From UBA4465 sp002292365 (GTDB lineage: Bacteria; Bacteroidota; Bacteroidia; Cytophagales; Cyclobacteriaceae): a stretch of DNA of 64,000 nucleotides. The notes below the pieces were generated by a model that was not told the origin of the DNA, ran no database searches, and saw only the letters and a program-made list of their open reading frames with translations. The translations under genes were made by a program, and so were the position numbers. The DNA lies in contig CALSQY010000004.1 of assembly GCA_943788615.1 (NCBI GenBank), positions 434,001-498,000 on the forward strand, in the 5' to 3' direction. Below, in pieces: positions 48,481 to 58,634 of the stretch (position 1 is the first letter of the stretch; each line of letters begins with the position of its first letter).

Positions 48481-49580
48481 TCAAAAAGTTCTTTAAGCTT
48501 GACTTCCAAGGTAGGGCCTCTTAATCCTTTGGCCACAATGTTTCCTTCCGGATCGATTAAGAAAGTTTGAGGTATGGAACTTACTTGATAATCTTTTGCG
48601 GCTTTGGTATTGAAATAACTTAAATCTGAAACATGAATCCATTCCAAGCCATCTTCGGCTATCGCTTTTCTCCAAGCACGATCTGTTCGGTCCAATGAAA
48701 CCCCTAAAATCTCAAAATTTTCATTTCGATATTTATTGTAAAGTCTTACCACATTTGGGTTTTCTTGACGACAAGGTCTACACCAAGCCGCCCAAAAATC
48801 AATCAATACATAATTGCCTTGCAATGAACTCAGATTAAACATAGATCCCGAGGTGTCGGGTAAACTGATTTCAGGTGCCCGTCCTCCGATGGCGAGGCTT
48901 CTCAATGCATTGACCTTTGACAAAAGATCTGAGGTAAAGATATGATCAGGTAATGCCTTCTTATAAACGGAGGCCAAGCTATCGACAAAATTAAAATTGC
49001 TCTCAATATCAATATAATTCAATCCGTAAATACCTGCCAATTGAGGACTGGCATCTCGTATTTGATCCATTAGATGAGCATCATGGCGCTTGTTTAGATA
49101 ATTAAATTGGTTGACTACAGCATTAAAAGTATTTATATCCCCTTGTGATCTCGCTTGCATGGCTTCTTGGTTGAGCAACTGCATATCGCTCTGCTTCTTA
49201 CGTACCGTACTGTCCATAGCAATCATCAATGAAGTCTGTATAGACCCTTCGGCTTCGACGAGAGCAGCGGATTTGATCGAGGTCCTAATGACAACCTCTT
49301 TTTTATCTTGAGGTCCTACAATCAAATTGATATTTTTTCTTCCAAATACGTCCAAACGATAAAATTCAGATGGTCCAGGTTCAAAGAAAAAAACAGCCGT
49401 TCCTGAAGACAGCTCAGCAGAATCAATGGCTACCAAGCCAATTTCTTGTACTTGTTGCAACCAAACCCACTCTCCAGTGATGTCATCATCCAAGATAAGA
49501 CTTACTTTTAACAATGATGATTCAGGACTGCAGCCTGAACCTAATGCCAGCGTAATAATTACTAAGAAATACTTGATCAT
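48477..49580 (-). CDS. TlpA/ResA-like thioredoxin-fold lipoprotein with DUF4369-type N-terminus
   Basis: The product has 367 residues. The lipobox is LALGSGC. An N-terminal beta-rich DUF4369-like domain (about 25-125) is followed by a helical linker and a TlpA-type thioredoxin domain (about 225-367) with the redox motif WAAWCRPC and the cis-Pro in VSSIPQTFLID. It should act as a periplasmic disulfide reductase, for example in cytochrome maturation or stress response. The start codon overlaps the end of gatB by four bases, so it is the third gene of an alaS-gatB operon. Confidence 0.9.
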   Translation of the reverse strand: MIKYFLVIITLALGSGCSPESSLLKVSLILDDDITGEWVWLQQVQEIGLVAIDSAELSSGTAVFFFEPGPSEFYRLDVFGRKNINLIVGPQDKKEVVIRTSIKSAALVEAEGSIQTSLMIAMDSTVRKKQSDMQLLNQEAMQARSQGDINTFNAVVNQFNYLNKRHDAHLMDQIRDASPQLAGIYGLNYIDIESNFNFVDSLASVYKKALPDHIFTSDLLSKVNALRSLAIGGRAPEISLPDTSGSMFNLSSLQGNYVLIDFWAAWCRPCRQENPNVVRLYNKYRNENFEILGVSLDRTDRAWRKAIAEDGLEWIHVSDLSYFNTKAAKDYQVSSIPQTFLIDPEGNIVAKGLRGPTLEVKLKELFD

Positions 49581-51022
49581 TTTATCTTATCTAAGGTTCC
49601 TTTAATCATTTCATTAACTTTCTGAGGGTCTATTCTACTAACCGCTTTTTTCATGATCAACCCCATAAACATCCCTATAACGCCTTTTTTTCCATTATGA
49701 TATTCTTTAACCTTAGCTGGATAAGCTGCTAAAACATCTTCTATTAACTGTTGCATTTCAGAAAAGTCATCTAGTTGAGCTAGACCCAAAGTTACAATGG
49801 ATTCGCTCACTTCAATCTGTGGATGATTCAAAATATACTTAAACGCTTGTTGTGTGGCATCTGAATGGCTTATCTCTTTTTGCTGAACCGCATGGATCAA
49901 GTCTGCTAATTTTGAGGGGGTTAAATTCAAGATGTCTATACTTATTTCATTTTCATTCAAATAAGATTTCACAGGGCCCATGATCCAATTTGATATGAGC
50001 TTATAGTGCTTACAAAAACTTGCCGTTTTGAAAAAATACGCTGCAGTTAAATGATCATCGCTCAATAAGCTGGCATCATAATTGGGTAGGCCATAATCCT
50101 CAATTAATATCTTTTTGACCTGGGCTGGTAAGATTGGAAGTGACTTTTTTACAGATTCGTACCATTCATCACTGATCACAATCGGACTGATATCGGGCTC
50201 TGGGAAGTATCTGTAATCATTCAATACTTCCTTGTTGCGCATACCTGAAGTAGTGTTGTTCTCAGGGTTATACGTTCGCGTCTCAGAAATAATGGTTTGG
50301 CCGGCAGAAATCATTTTTGTTTGACGTTTAATCTCATGATCGATGGCCTTGCGAACATTCTTGATTGAATTCATGTTTTTGACTTCTACTTTGCTCCCTA
50401 AAGGAGCTCCGGATAGTCTCACAGAAATATTGGCATCGCAGCGCAAGGATCCTCGCTCCATATTCCCATCGCTGATACCCAAATACCTGACCAATTTCCT
50501 GAGTTCAATCAAACATAAGCCGGCCTGCTCGGAAGAGGTAATGACAGGCTCCGTCACAATCTCTACCAAAGGAACCCCTGACCTATTGAGATCTACATTG
50601 GTAAAATATGCATTCTGAACATGTATGGATTTCCCTGCATCTTCTTCCAAATGAATTTTGGTCAGCTCAATATTTGAATGTGGAAAATCATCACTCCTTA
50701 TTTTTACAATACCCCCTTTACATATGGGTGTGGCATCTTGAGTAATTTGATAACCTTTGGGAAGGTCAGGATAAAAATAGTTTTTACGATCAAAAATTAA
50801 ATTTCTATTAATCTTACCTTCCAAAGCAATTCCCAGTTTCATACCCATGTCAATGACCTCTTTGGAAACCATCGGCAGGGTACCTGGGTGTGCTAGGGTA
50901 ATGGCACCAACGTCTGAATTGGGATGATTTCCAAAATCATTGTGATCGTAGGAAAATATTTTACTTTTCGTATTCAATTGGACATGTACTTCCAATCCTA
51001 TTACTGTTTCTAACATAGCCAA
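49577..51022 (-). CDS. gatB: Aspartyl/glutamyl-tRNA amidotransferase subunit B
   Basis: The product has 481 residues, normal size. GatB is the kinase and tRNA-binding subunit of GatCAB, which makes Gln-tRNA or Asn-tRNA by transamidation. Marks: ETVIGLEVHVQLNTKSKIFS, LPKGYQITQ, NRSGVPLVEIVTEPV, SLRCDANISVR, VEVKNMNSIKNV and YRYFPEPDISP. The C-terminal YqeY-like domain (VNEMIKGTL at the end) is complete. It starts five bases after the alaS stop. gatA and gatC are elsewhere. Confidence 0.97.
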   Translation of the reverse strand: MAMLETVIGLEVHVQLNTKSKIFSYDHNDFGNHPNSDVGAITLAHPGTLPMVSKEVIDMGMKLGIALEGKINRNLIFDRKNYFYPDLPKGYQITQDATPICKGGIVKIRSDDFPHSNIELTKIHLEEDAGKSIHVQNAYFTNVDLNRSGVPLVEIVTEPVITSSEQAGLCLIELRKLVRYLGISDGNMERGSLRCDANISVRLSGAPLGSKVEVKNMNSIKNVRKAIDHEIKRQTKMISAGQTIISETRTYNPENNTTSGMRNKEVLNDYRYFPEPDISPIVISDEWYESVKKSLPILPAQVKKILIEDYGLPNYDASLLSDDHLTAAYFFKTASFCKHYKLISNWIMGPVKSYLNENEISIDILNLTPSKLADLIHAVQQKEISHSDATQQAFKYILNHPQIEVSESIVTLGLAQLDDFSEMQQLIEDVLAAYPAKVKEYHNGKKGVIGMFMGLIMKKAVSRIDPQKVNEMIKGTLDKIK

Positions 51023-51027
51023 TATGC

Positions 51028-53652
51028 TTAAATTTTTTCTTTCAAAATTTGATTTCCTATCTCCAAAGCTGCAGTCAGACCTTCTGTATTTTTACCTCCA
51101 GCCGTTGCATAAAAATCTTGTCCACCCCCGCCACCTTGGATAGACTTAGCCATCTGGTTGATCAATATTGAGGCATTCAGATTATTCTGCTGAACCAATT
51201 CTTCTTGAATCATTAGGGTTAAAAGAGGCTTCCCTCCCACGTTGGCTCCAATCAATAAGATCAGAGGGGCCATTTCTCTTTTGAGATCAAAAACAATTTC
51301 TTTGACGGAAGCAGCATCAGGAAATACACCTTCAAAACTAATGATGTTTACGCCCTTATAGACTTCAACAGCCTCCATCATCGTCTTTTTCAACTCTTTT
51401 GTTTTAGCTTTATTAAAAGCCTTAATTTGCTTGATCAAGTCATTTTTCTCATTGAATAACACCTTTAAAGCCTTTAAAGTATCCATAGGGTGATTTAGGG
51501 TTTGCTCAATTTGGTCTAGCAATCCTATTTTTTGCCACAAAAAAGATTCCGCCATATCGGCCGTAATGGCCTCAATTCTTCTTACACCCGTCGATATGGA
51601 ACTTTCAGTTATGATTTTAAACAGACCTATGTGGCCGGTAGCCTTCACATGGGTGCCTCCGCACAACTCTACTGAATAAGGGGCATCGAAAAGAATCATA
51701 CGTACGTGGTCTCCATACTTCTCTCCAAATAAGGCCATAGCTCCTTCCTCCTTAGCCTTTCCAATCGGAACAGATCTTCGCTCCACTAAAGAAATATTCT
51801 TTCGAATTTTCTGATTAACCTGCTGCTCAACGGCCAACAGTTCTTCAGCACTCAATTTAGTAAAATGCGAAAAGTCAAAACGTAAAGATTGATGATTGAC
51901 TAAAGATCCTCTTTGTTGTACATGACCTCCCAATACCTCTCTTAAAGCCGCGTGGAGCAAATGGGTTGCTGTATGATTGCTCTCAATTAAACTACGTTTA
52001 TCTTGATTGACCTCTGCTCTATAGATACCTTCCAAGTTTTTTGGGAGCCTTTTAGCCTGGTGAATAAACAAATCATTCTCCTTTTTAGTATTTATGATGT
52101 CAATTGTTTCCTCAATCCCTATCAGCTGACCTGAATCACCGATTTGACCCCCACTCTCGGCATAAAACGGGGTCACACTTAGTACCAACTGGTAGGATAC
52201 CACATCTTTTTGCTTTATTTCACGCCAACGAATGATTTGGGTATCAGTTGTCAGCAGATCATACCCTACAAATTCAGAAGCGACAGATTTCTCATATACC
52301 AAATTCCAATCGCCCATGTCCTGAATAACTGCATTTTTGGACCGACTTTTTTGCTTGCCCATTTCCTTTTCAAATTCTGATAGGTCTACAGAAAGGTCAT
52401 TCTCCTTGGCAATCAATACAGTCAAATCAATGGGGAAACCATAGGTATCATACAACTCAAAGGCATCCACCCCAGCGATCTGTTCTTTAACTTTCATTTT
52501 TAACATACTAAATCTAGCGAGACCCTTCTCAAGGGTACGCAAAAACACTATTTCTTCTTCTTTGATTACCTTTGCTAGGAATTTCTCTTGCGCTTCTAGT
52601 TCAGGGAAGGTTTCGGAGAATTGATGAGATAATATCGGTAGCAATTCAAATAAAAAGGGCTCATTGAATTTCAAAAATGTATAGCCATACCTTACGGCCC
52701 TTCTCAAGATTCTCCTGATTACATAACCTGCCTTAGTATTGCTAGGTAGTTGGCCATCTGCAATGGTAAACGAGATGGCACGAATGTGATCTGAAATCAC
52801 ACGGATAGCCACATCACTAGAATCATCAGCTCCATATTGGATTTGGGCACGTTGAGCTACTGCTTGAATCAGGGGTTGGAATACATCTGTATCATAATTG
52901 GATTGCTTTCCCTGTAAGGCCATGGCCAAACGTTCAAAACCCATACCCGTATCTACATGCTTTTCTGGAAGATTTTGCAAAGCTCCAGAGGTCAAACGAT
53001 TAAATTCAACAAAAACAATATTCCAAATCTCCACTACTTGAGGGTGGTCTTTATTTACCAAGCTAGCCCCTGGGATCAATTTCAATTCCTTTTCATCACG
53101 CAAGTCTATGTGTATTTCTGAACAGGGGCCGCAAGGTCCTACTTCACCCATTTCCCAAAAATTATCTTTCTTATTACCATTGATGATCCGATCTTCATGT
53201 ACATGAATCCGCCAAAAATCTCTCGCCTCTGTATCCGTCTCAAGTTGCTCCTTTTTATCCCCCTCAAAGACGGTTACATACAAACGTTCCTCAGACAATC
53301 CAAACTCTTTGGTCAATAAATCCCAGGACCATGCAATGGCTTCCTTTTTAAAGTAATCGCCAAAAGACCAATTACCCAACATCTCAAACATAGTATGATG
53401 ATAGGTATCAAAACCAACTTCTTCAAGATCATTGTGCTTCCCAGAAACACGCAAGCATTTTTGGGTGTCTACCACCCGTTTTTGATCAGCTTTCTTGTTT
53501 CCCAAAAAATAATCTTTGAACTGATTCATACCTGCATTTGTAAACATGAGGGTAGGATCATTTTTTACCACAATAGGTGCAGAAGGTACCCATTGATGTG
53601 ATTTTGCTTTGAAATATTCAAAAAATTTCTTTCGTATTAATTTGGACTCCAT
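51028..53652 (-). CDS. alaS: Alanyl-tRNA synthetase
   Basis: The product has 874 residues, normal size. Order: class II catalytic core (RKKFFEYFKAKSHQWVPSAP, MFTNAGMNQFKDYFLG, THVDTGMGFERLAM-type motif 3 as KHVDTGMGFERLAMALQG), tRNA-recognition domain (RRILRRAVRYGYTF), editing domain with zinc-binding SNHTATHLLHAALREVLG and CGGTHVKATGHIG, and the C-Ala domain (GGGGGQDFYATAGG). It charges tRNA-Ala in the cytoplasm. First gene of the alaS-gatB-thioredoxin operon and divergent from the M23 peptidase gene, with 141 bases between. Confidence 0.98.
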   Translation of the reverse strand: MESKLIRKKFFEYFKAKSHQWVPSAPIVVKNDPTLMFTNAGMNQFKDYFLGNKKADQKRVVDTQKCLRVSGKHNDLEEVGFDTYHHTMFEMLGNWSFGDYFKKEAIAWSWDLLTKEFGLSEERLYVTVFEGDKKEQLETDTEARDFWRIHVHEDRIINGNKKDNFWEMGEVGPCGPCSEIHIDLRDEKELKLIPGASLVNKDHPQVVEIWNIVFVEFNRLTSGALQNLPEKHVDTGMGFERLAMALQGKQSNYDTDVFQPLIQAVAQRAQIQYGADDSSDVAIRVISDHIRAISFTIADGQLPSNTKAGYVIRRILRRAVRYGYTFLKFNEPFLFELLPILSHQFSETFPELEAQEKFLAKVIKEEEIVFLRTLEKGLARFSMLKMKVKEQIAGVDAFELYDTYGFPIDLTVLIAKENDLSVDLSEFEKEMGKQKSRSKNAVIQDMGDWNLVYEKSVASEFVGYDLLTTDTQIIRWREIKQKDVVSYQLVLSVTPFYAESGGQIGDSGQLIGIEETIDIINTKKENDLFIHQAKRLPKNLEGIYRAEVNQDKRSLIESNHTATHLLHAALREVLGGHVQQRGSLVNHQSLRFDFSHFTKLSAEELLAVEQQVNQKIRKNISLVERRSVPIGKAKEEGAMALFGEKYGDHVRMILFDAPYSVELCGGTHVKATGHIGLFKIITESSISTGVRRIEAITADMAESFLWQKIGLLDQIEQTLNHPMDTLKALKVLFNEKNDLIKQIKAFNKAKTKELKKTMMEAVEVYKGVNIISFEGVFPDAASVKEIVFDLKREMAPLILLIGANVGGKPLLTLMIQEELVQQNNLNASILINQMAKSIQGGGGGQDFYATAGGKNTEGLTAALEIGNQILKEKI

Positions 53653-53793
53653 TTTGGGCTAATTTTTAATTATAATCCTAATTTGCTATTTTTAATTAAA
53701 TCTATAAATTTGCAACTGTAAATTTGTAACTGTCTGAAGAGATAAGTTCAATCTTTAAAGCCTTTCACTGCAAAATTACTTCTATAAAAACCA

Positions 53794-54777
53794 ATGGCAA
53801 GAATAAAGTATTATTACGACACTGAATCCTGTAGATACGAAAGAATTCGTACTTCCAAGCGGGATATATTCATGAACTCACTTGCTTTTTTGACTGTAGC
53901 AACGATCATTGCGACCGGTTTGGTCTTTGGGTACATGGTGTATTTTGAGTCTCCCGAGGAATTGCAGTTAAGAAAAGAAAATCAAGAATTACTCATATAC
54001 TACGATCTCATGGGCGAAGATATGGAAAGAATTTCTCAGGTGCTGCAGAGTATGCAAGAGCGAGACGACGATATCTATAGAGTGATCTTTGGCGTAAATC
54101 CTCTTGCTGATGAAATCAGGAAGGGAGGTACTGGAGGAGCCAACAAATACAGGGCATTAATGGAAAAAGGCCTTTCACGAGAAACACTCATTGTAAATGA
54201 CCTTCAAAAAATTGACGCTCTAAAAAAGCAGATGTACATACAATCGAAGTCTTATGATGAAATCGTTGAATTGGCCAAAAACAAAGAAGATTTTTTAGCA
54301 GCACTTCCGGCCATTCAACCCGTATCAAATGAAGAACTCAAACGTCTTTCTTCGGGTTTTGGATATCGAATCGATCCTTATTTAAAAACCAGACGAATGC
54401 ATCCAGGAGTAGATTTCTCTTTGGAAGTGGGCAATCCCGTGCATGCTACCGGAGACGGTAAAGTGAAATTTACAAAAAGTTCACTGAGTGGATACGGAAA
54501 ACAAGTACATATTAATCACGGTTTTGGTTATGAAACTAAATACGGACATTTAGACAAAATATTAGTAAAAAAAGGTCAACGGCTTAAACGAGGAGATATC
54601 ATTGGCTACTCCGGACATTCTGGCAAATCTACAGCACCACATTTACATTATGAGGTAATCAAAAATGGTGTAAAAGTGAATCCAATTCATTATTTCAGCC
54701 GTGATTTATCAGCTGAAGAATATGAAGAAATACTCAGATTAGCGTCGATTGAAAATCAAGCTATGGGTTCCTACTGA
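53794..54777 (+). CDS. M23-family metallopeptidase with N-terminal membrane anchor
   Basis: The product has 327 residues. A membrane helix near the N-terminus (about 28-52, FLTVATIIATGLVFGYMVYF) is followed by a coiled-coil region (about 55-170). The LytM/M23 domain follows (about 185-305) with the zinc ligands in RMHPGVDFS and HLHYEV. It should cleave peptidoglycan cross-links, or regulate such enzymes, in the periplasm. It stands alone and is divergent from alaS. Confidence 0.92.
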   Translation: MARIKYYYDTESCRYERIRTSKRDIFMNSLAFLTVATIIATGLVFGYMVYFESPEELQLRKENQELLIYYDLMGEDMERISQVLQSMQERDDDIYRVIFGVNPLADEIRKGGTGGANKYRALMEKGLSRETLIVNDLQKIDALKKQMYIQSKSYDEIVELAKNKEDFLAALPAIQPVSNEELKRLSSGFGYRIDPYLKTRRMHPGVDFSLEVGNPVHATGDGKVKFTKSSLSGYGKQVHINHGFGYETKYGHLDKILVKKGQRLKRGDIIGYSGHSGKSTAPHLHYEVIKNGVKVNPIHYFSRDLSAEEYEEILRLASIENQAMGSY

Positions 54778-55544
54778 TTGTGATGTAGATTTAAGCATGT
54801 ACTTTAATCTGACAATAAAATACGTCATGCTTTCATCAAAGCCTTTCGGATTCCAACCCTGTGGATGAGTGCTTCTCTGAGTTTTCTCAAGTATCAAATG
54901 TTTACTGAAGATAGGGTGCAGACTCGCGCTATCATCAAACTCGGTAATTGGGATGGTCATAATTCAGGAAAGTCCTCCCCATGTCTCTTTGACTGTAGAA
55001 GTAAAAACTTTGCTCGACTCAAGGCGTGATTTGATAATGTAGATCAACTTCTCTATCAAATCATTCTTCAGATAGCATATACATTGTGGGCTGAATATGT
55101 TCTATACTAATCACTTTTGGTAGCTTAGGAGGGATATTCTTGTTAAGGACAGAACCTTGATGTGTTTATAATTTTAGCCATTCCCTCATTGATGCGGGCG
55201 CAGATGTATTGATCGGATATATTCAACATGTAGTCAGAGGGATTGAAATCTACAAAAACAGAATCATCGCCTACAGTCTTAGAATTTTTTCGCCTATGGC
55301 CGATTCAATTTAAATGTCTTGAATGCGCTAACCCCAATATTTAGAACTTAATATCAATTATGATGATTGATGATCACTACAGAGAGTCATTTTTTTTACA
55401 AACTTATGACAATCGGCCGTGGATAAATAACGAAAATAAAGCAGATTTGCGCACGAGGAAAATAAAGAAATTTTATTTTCAAAAAAAACCATATTCATTA
55501 ATGATTTTCGGGGAATTAATTATCTTAACCTAAAAATAGAGTAA
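54778..55544. other. Gene-poor stretch with decayed coding remnants
   Basis: No intact gene is found in 767 bases. A CapA-like remnant is given separately (55179-55313). On the minus strand a frame at 54739-54960 (MTIPITEFDDSASLHPIFSK, continuing to NPKGFDESMTYF) reads like coding sequence but has stops just upstream and overlaps the peptidase gene. It may be another dead gene of unknown family. Confidence 0.5.
55179..55313 (+). pseudogene. Remnant of a CapA-like (poly-gamma-glutamate capsule) protein
   Basis: A 44-codon stretch reads HSLIDAGADVLIGYIQHVV followed by GIEIYKNRIIAYSLRIF and a stop. This matches the conserved C-terminal part of the CapA metallophosphatase-like family, where the block is normally DAGADxVIGHHPHVxQGxE, then IAYSLGNF. 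The two histidines of GHHPH are reduced to one and the GN of SLGNF is lost. No start and no upstream domain remain, so it is a gene scar. Confidence 0.6.
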
Positions 55545-55889
55545 GTGCCCTATAAAGAGAAAGAAATAGAGAAAAAATATTTTACCATTGGTGAAGTTGC
55601 TGGAAGCCTCAAGGTCGCCACCTCTCTCGTTCGGTTTTGGGAAAGTGAATTTGATATTATAAAACCGAAAAAAAATCGGAAAGGAAACCGACAATTTACC
55701 CGTGAGGATATCAAAAACATCAAGCTGATTTATCATCTTGTAAAAGAAAAGGGTTTTACCCTGCAAGGCGCACGTGATTTTATTGCCCAAGGGAGTGAGA
55801 GCATTCAGGATAAACTAGAACTCATCAAGTCACTACAGAGTGTTCGTGATTTTCTGATCAAATTGAAAAATGAATTACCCAAAACTTAA
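55545..55889 (+). CDS. MerR-family transcriptional regulator
   Basis: The product has 114 residues starting at a GTG codon. The winged helix-turn-helix is clear: YFTIGEVAGSLKVATSLVRF, WESEF, then NRKGNRQFTREDIKNIKLIY. The rest is a short helix (LVKEKGFTLQGARDFIAQ). No cysteine-rich effector site is present, so it is probably not a metal or redox sensor. Proteins of this short type are common single genes in Bacteroidota; the target is unknown. Confidence 0.9.
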   Translation: MPYKEKEIEKKYFTIGEVAGSLKVATSLVRFWESEFDIIKPKKNRKGNRQFTREDIKNIKLIYHLVKEKGFTLQGARDFIAQGSESIQDKLELIKSLQSVRDFLIKLKNELPKT

Positions 55890-55957
55890 CTATTTGATGG
55901 CTCCCAGTTAATGCTTCAAAGCAAGGACTCATGCCTATTTATGCCCTCACCCAAAGA

Positions 55958-58609
55958 CTACTTATAACCCAATACAGGTGCCAACCAACGTTCAGCTTCT
56001 TGCTTACCCATTGCCTTCCTATTTGCATAATCATCTAGTTGGTCCTCTCCGATTTTTCCTAAACCAAAATATCGCGCCTTTGGATGCGAAAAATAAAAGC
56101 CACTGACCGACGATGCTGGATACATGGCATAAGATTCTGTCAATGTAATCCCTGTATTTTCTTCAACTTGTAGTAATTCAAAAAGAGCTTTTTTCTCGGT
56201 ATGATCAGGGCATGCGGGGTAGCCTGGCGCCGGTCTGATCCCTTGATACTTTTCCTTGATCAATGCTGCGTTTTCAAAATCTTCTTGTGGTGCATAGCCC
56301 CAGTATTCTTTTCTTACCTTCTTGTGCATTAATTCGGCAAAGGCTTCGGCCAGTCGATCGGCGATCGCTTTTACCATGATGACATTGTAGTCATCATGAT
56401 CTGCTTCAAAATCAGCTATTAATTTTTCAATACCTATCCCTGCCGTGGTTGCAAAACCACCAATATAATCTTGTTTTTTGGAGGATTTAGGAGCAATATA
56501 ATCGGCCAATGAAATATTAGGAATCTTTGATCCCTTCTTACCTTGCTGTCGAAGAAAATGAATCCTCTTTATGACGTTATGTTTGATCTCAACATCATCT
56601 TGAACAGCTTGTGCTTCAAAAAAACCAATGACTGCATTAGCCTGAAGAGAGCCCTGCGCTATGATTTGATCGAGCATTAAATTCGCCTCTTTGAAAAGTA
56701 TCTTTGCCTGACTTCCCACGATCACATTTTCAAAAATTTGAGGATATTTTCCCTTCAACATCCATGTGGAGAAAAAAGGCGTCCAATCTATGTACTTTCT
56801 GATTTCCTCCAATGAGTAGCTTTCAAATTTTTCAGTCCCCAAAAAAGAAGGTTTAAGTACTTCATGTTTTTGCCAATCAATCCCTACTCTATTGGATCTG
56901 GCAGTACCTATCGTGATTAATGTTTTGGCTTCTTGCCTGCTCTGATGATCCACGGCCAATCCATCATATTCAGACCGAATCGACTCACTGAAATGGACTG
57001 TGTCTTCACCCAAAAGTCTGGAAGCTACGGCCACAGATTTTGAAGCATCTAGTACGTGAATCGTAGGGCCACTGTATTTAGGTGCGATTTTTACTGAAGT
57101 GTGGATTCTTGAAGTCGTAGCCCCTCCAATGAGCAACGGAATTTTCATTCCCTTACGTTCCATTTCTTCTGCCACGGTCACCATCTCATCCAAAGAGGGA
57201 GTGATTAAACCACTCAATCCAATTATGTCAACTTGATGATTTACTGCTTCTTCCAATATTTTTTGAGCAGGAACCATCACACCCAGATCTATGATGTCAT
57301 AATTATTGCATCCCAGCACCACGCCCACAATGTTTTTACCAATATCATGTACATCCCCTTTGACCGTAGCCATTAATATTTTTCCCTTACTACTGTTATT
57401 TTCTGTCTTATCAGCCTCTAAATAAGGTAAGAGATAAGCAACGGCCTTCTTCATGACCCGTGCACTCTTCACCACTTGAGGCAAGAACATTTTACCTCTA
57501 CCAAACAAATCCCCAACGGTATTCATGCCTGCCATCAAGGGCTGCTCTATCACATGAAGGGGTTTTGAGTATTTGAGTCGGGCTTCTTCGGTATCTTCCA
57601 ATACATGATCAATGACGCCTTTAATCAAGGCATGTGCCAATCTTTCTTCTACCGTTCCTTTCCGCCACTCATCATCAACGATTTTTACTTTACCGGTACC
57701 CGTGACACTTTCGGCAAAATCCACCAATCGCTCGGTGGCATTCTCACGCCTGTTGAGTAGCACGTCTTCTACATGAAGTAATAATTCTTTGGGAATCAAG
57801 TCATAAATCTCCACCAAGCCCGCATTTAAAATTCCCATATCCATTCCATGGTTGATGGCATGAAATAAGAACGAGGAATGCATCGCTTCTCGAACGACAT
57901 TATTACCTCTAAATGAAAAAGAAACATTGCTTACCCCTCCACTTACTTTAGCTCCCGGCAGATGAGTTTTGATCCATTCTGTAGCCTTAAAAAAATCAAT
58001 GGCGTAGTTGTTGTGCTCCGGGATGCCGGTAGCGACAGGAAAAATGTTGGGATCGAAGATGATATCCTGTTGTGGAAATTTGACCTCGTCTACCAAAACT
58101 CGATAAGCCCGCTCACAAATTTGAATCCGCCGACCGTACGTGTCGGCCTGACCGTCTTCGTCAAAAGCCATCACGACCGTCGCAGCACCGTACCGTTTGA
58201 TTTTTCGAGCCTGATCAATGAAAATCTGTTCCCCCTCCTTGAGTGAAATAGAATTGACGACTCCCTTTCCTTGAACACATTTCAAACCTGCTTCGATAAT
58301 TTCCCATTTGGATGAATCTATCATGATAGGTATTCTAGCGATCTCAGGTTCAGAAGCGACCAGATGTAGAAACTTAACCATCGCCGCTTTACCATCCAAC
58401 ATGCCGTCATCCATGTTGACATCCAAAATTTGAGCACCTCCACGTACCTGATCCAAGGCTACTTCTAGCGCCTCATCATATTTTCCCTCCTTAATCAAAC
58501 GAGCAAAACGAAGACTTCCAGTCACATTGGTACGTTCACCTATATTGACAAAGTTGGTCTCAGCAGTAACAATTAATGGCTCAAGGCCCGATAACATCAA
58601 GGGTTTCAT
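55958..58609 (-). CDS. metH: Methionine synthase, folate/B12/activation part (split MetH)
   Basis: The product has 883 residues and lacks the homocysteine domain, which is encoded separately at 59062-60060. Order: pterin-binding methyltetrahydrofolate domain (about 10-280, NIGERTNVTGSLRFARLI, DVNMDDGMLDG), B12 cap and Rossmann domains (about 320-560, with the cobalt-ligating His in GDVHDIGKN and GLSGLITPSLDEM), and the SAM-binding activation domain (about 600-883, RPAPGYPACPDHTEK, YPASSVSGFYFSHP). It transfers methyl from methyl-THF to homocysteine through cobalamin, together with the separate half. It follows the QueF-like gene by 25 bases in an operon under a SAM riboswitch. Confidence 0.95.
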   Translation of the reverse strand: MKPLMLSGLEPLIVTAETNFVNIGERTNVTGSLRFARLIKEGKYDEALEVALDQVRGGAQILDVNMDDGMLDGKAAMVKFLHLVASEPEIARIPIMIDSSKWEIIEAGLKCVQGKGVVNSISLKEGEQIFIDQARKIKRYGAATVVMAFDEDGQADTYGRRIQICERAYRVLVDEVKFPQQDIIFDPNIFPVATGIPEHNNYAIDFFKATEWIKTHLPGAKVSGGVSNVSFSFRGNNVVREAMHSSFLFHAINHGMDMGILNAGLVEIYDLIPKELLLHVEDVLLNRRENATERLVDFAESVTGTGKVKIVDDEWRKGTVEERLAHALIKGVIDHVLEDTEEARLKYSKPLHVIEQPLMAGMNTVGDLFGRGKMFLPQVVKSARVMKKAVAYLLPYLEADKTENNSSKGKILMATVKGDVHDIGKNIVGVVLGCNNYDIIDLGVMVPAQKILEEAVNHQVDIIGLSGLITPSLDEMVTVAEEMERKGMKIPLLIGGATTSRIHTSVKIAPKYSGPTIHVLDASKSVAVASRLLGEDTVHFSESIRSEYDGLAVDHQSRQEAKTLITIGTARSNRVGIDWQKHEVLKPSFLGTEKFESYSLEEIRKYIDWTPFFSTWMLKGKYPQIFENVIVGSQAKILFKEANLMLDQIIAQGSLQANAVIGFFEAQAVQDDVEIKHNVIKRIHFLRQQGKKGSKIPNISLADYIAPKSSKKQDYIGGFATTAGIGIEKLIADFEADHDDYNVIMVKAIADRLAEAFAELMHKKVRKEYWGYAPQEDFENAALIKEKYQGIRPAPGYPACPDHTEKKALFELLQVEENTGITLTESYAMYPASSVSGFYFSHPKARYFGLGKIGEDQLDDYANRKAMGKQEAERWLAPVLGYK

Positions 58610-58634
58610 ATATTGGAAAAAGGATTTATGAAAA

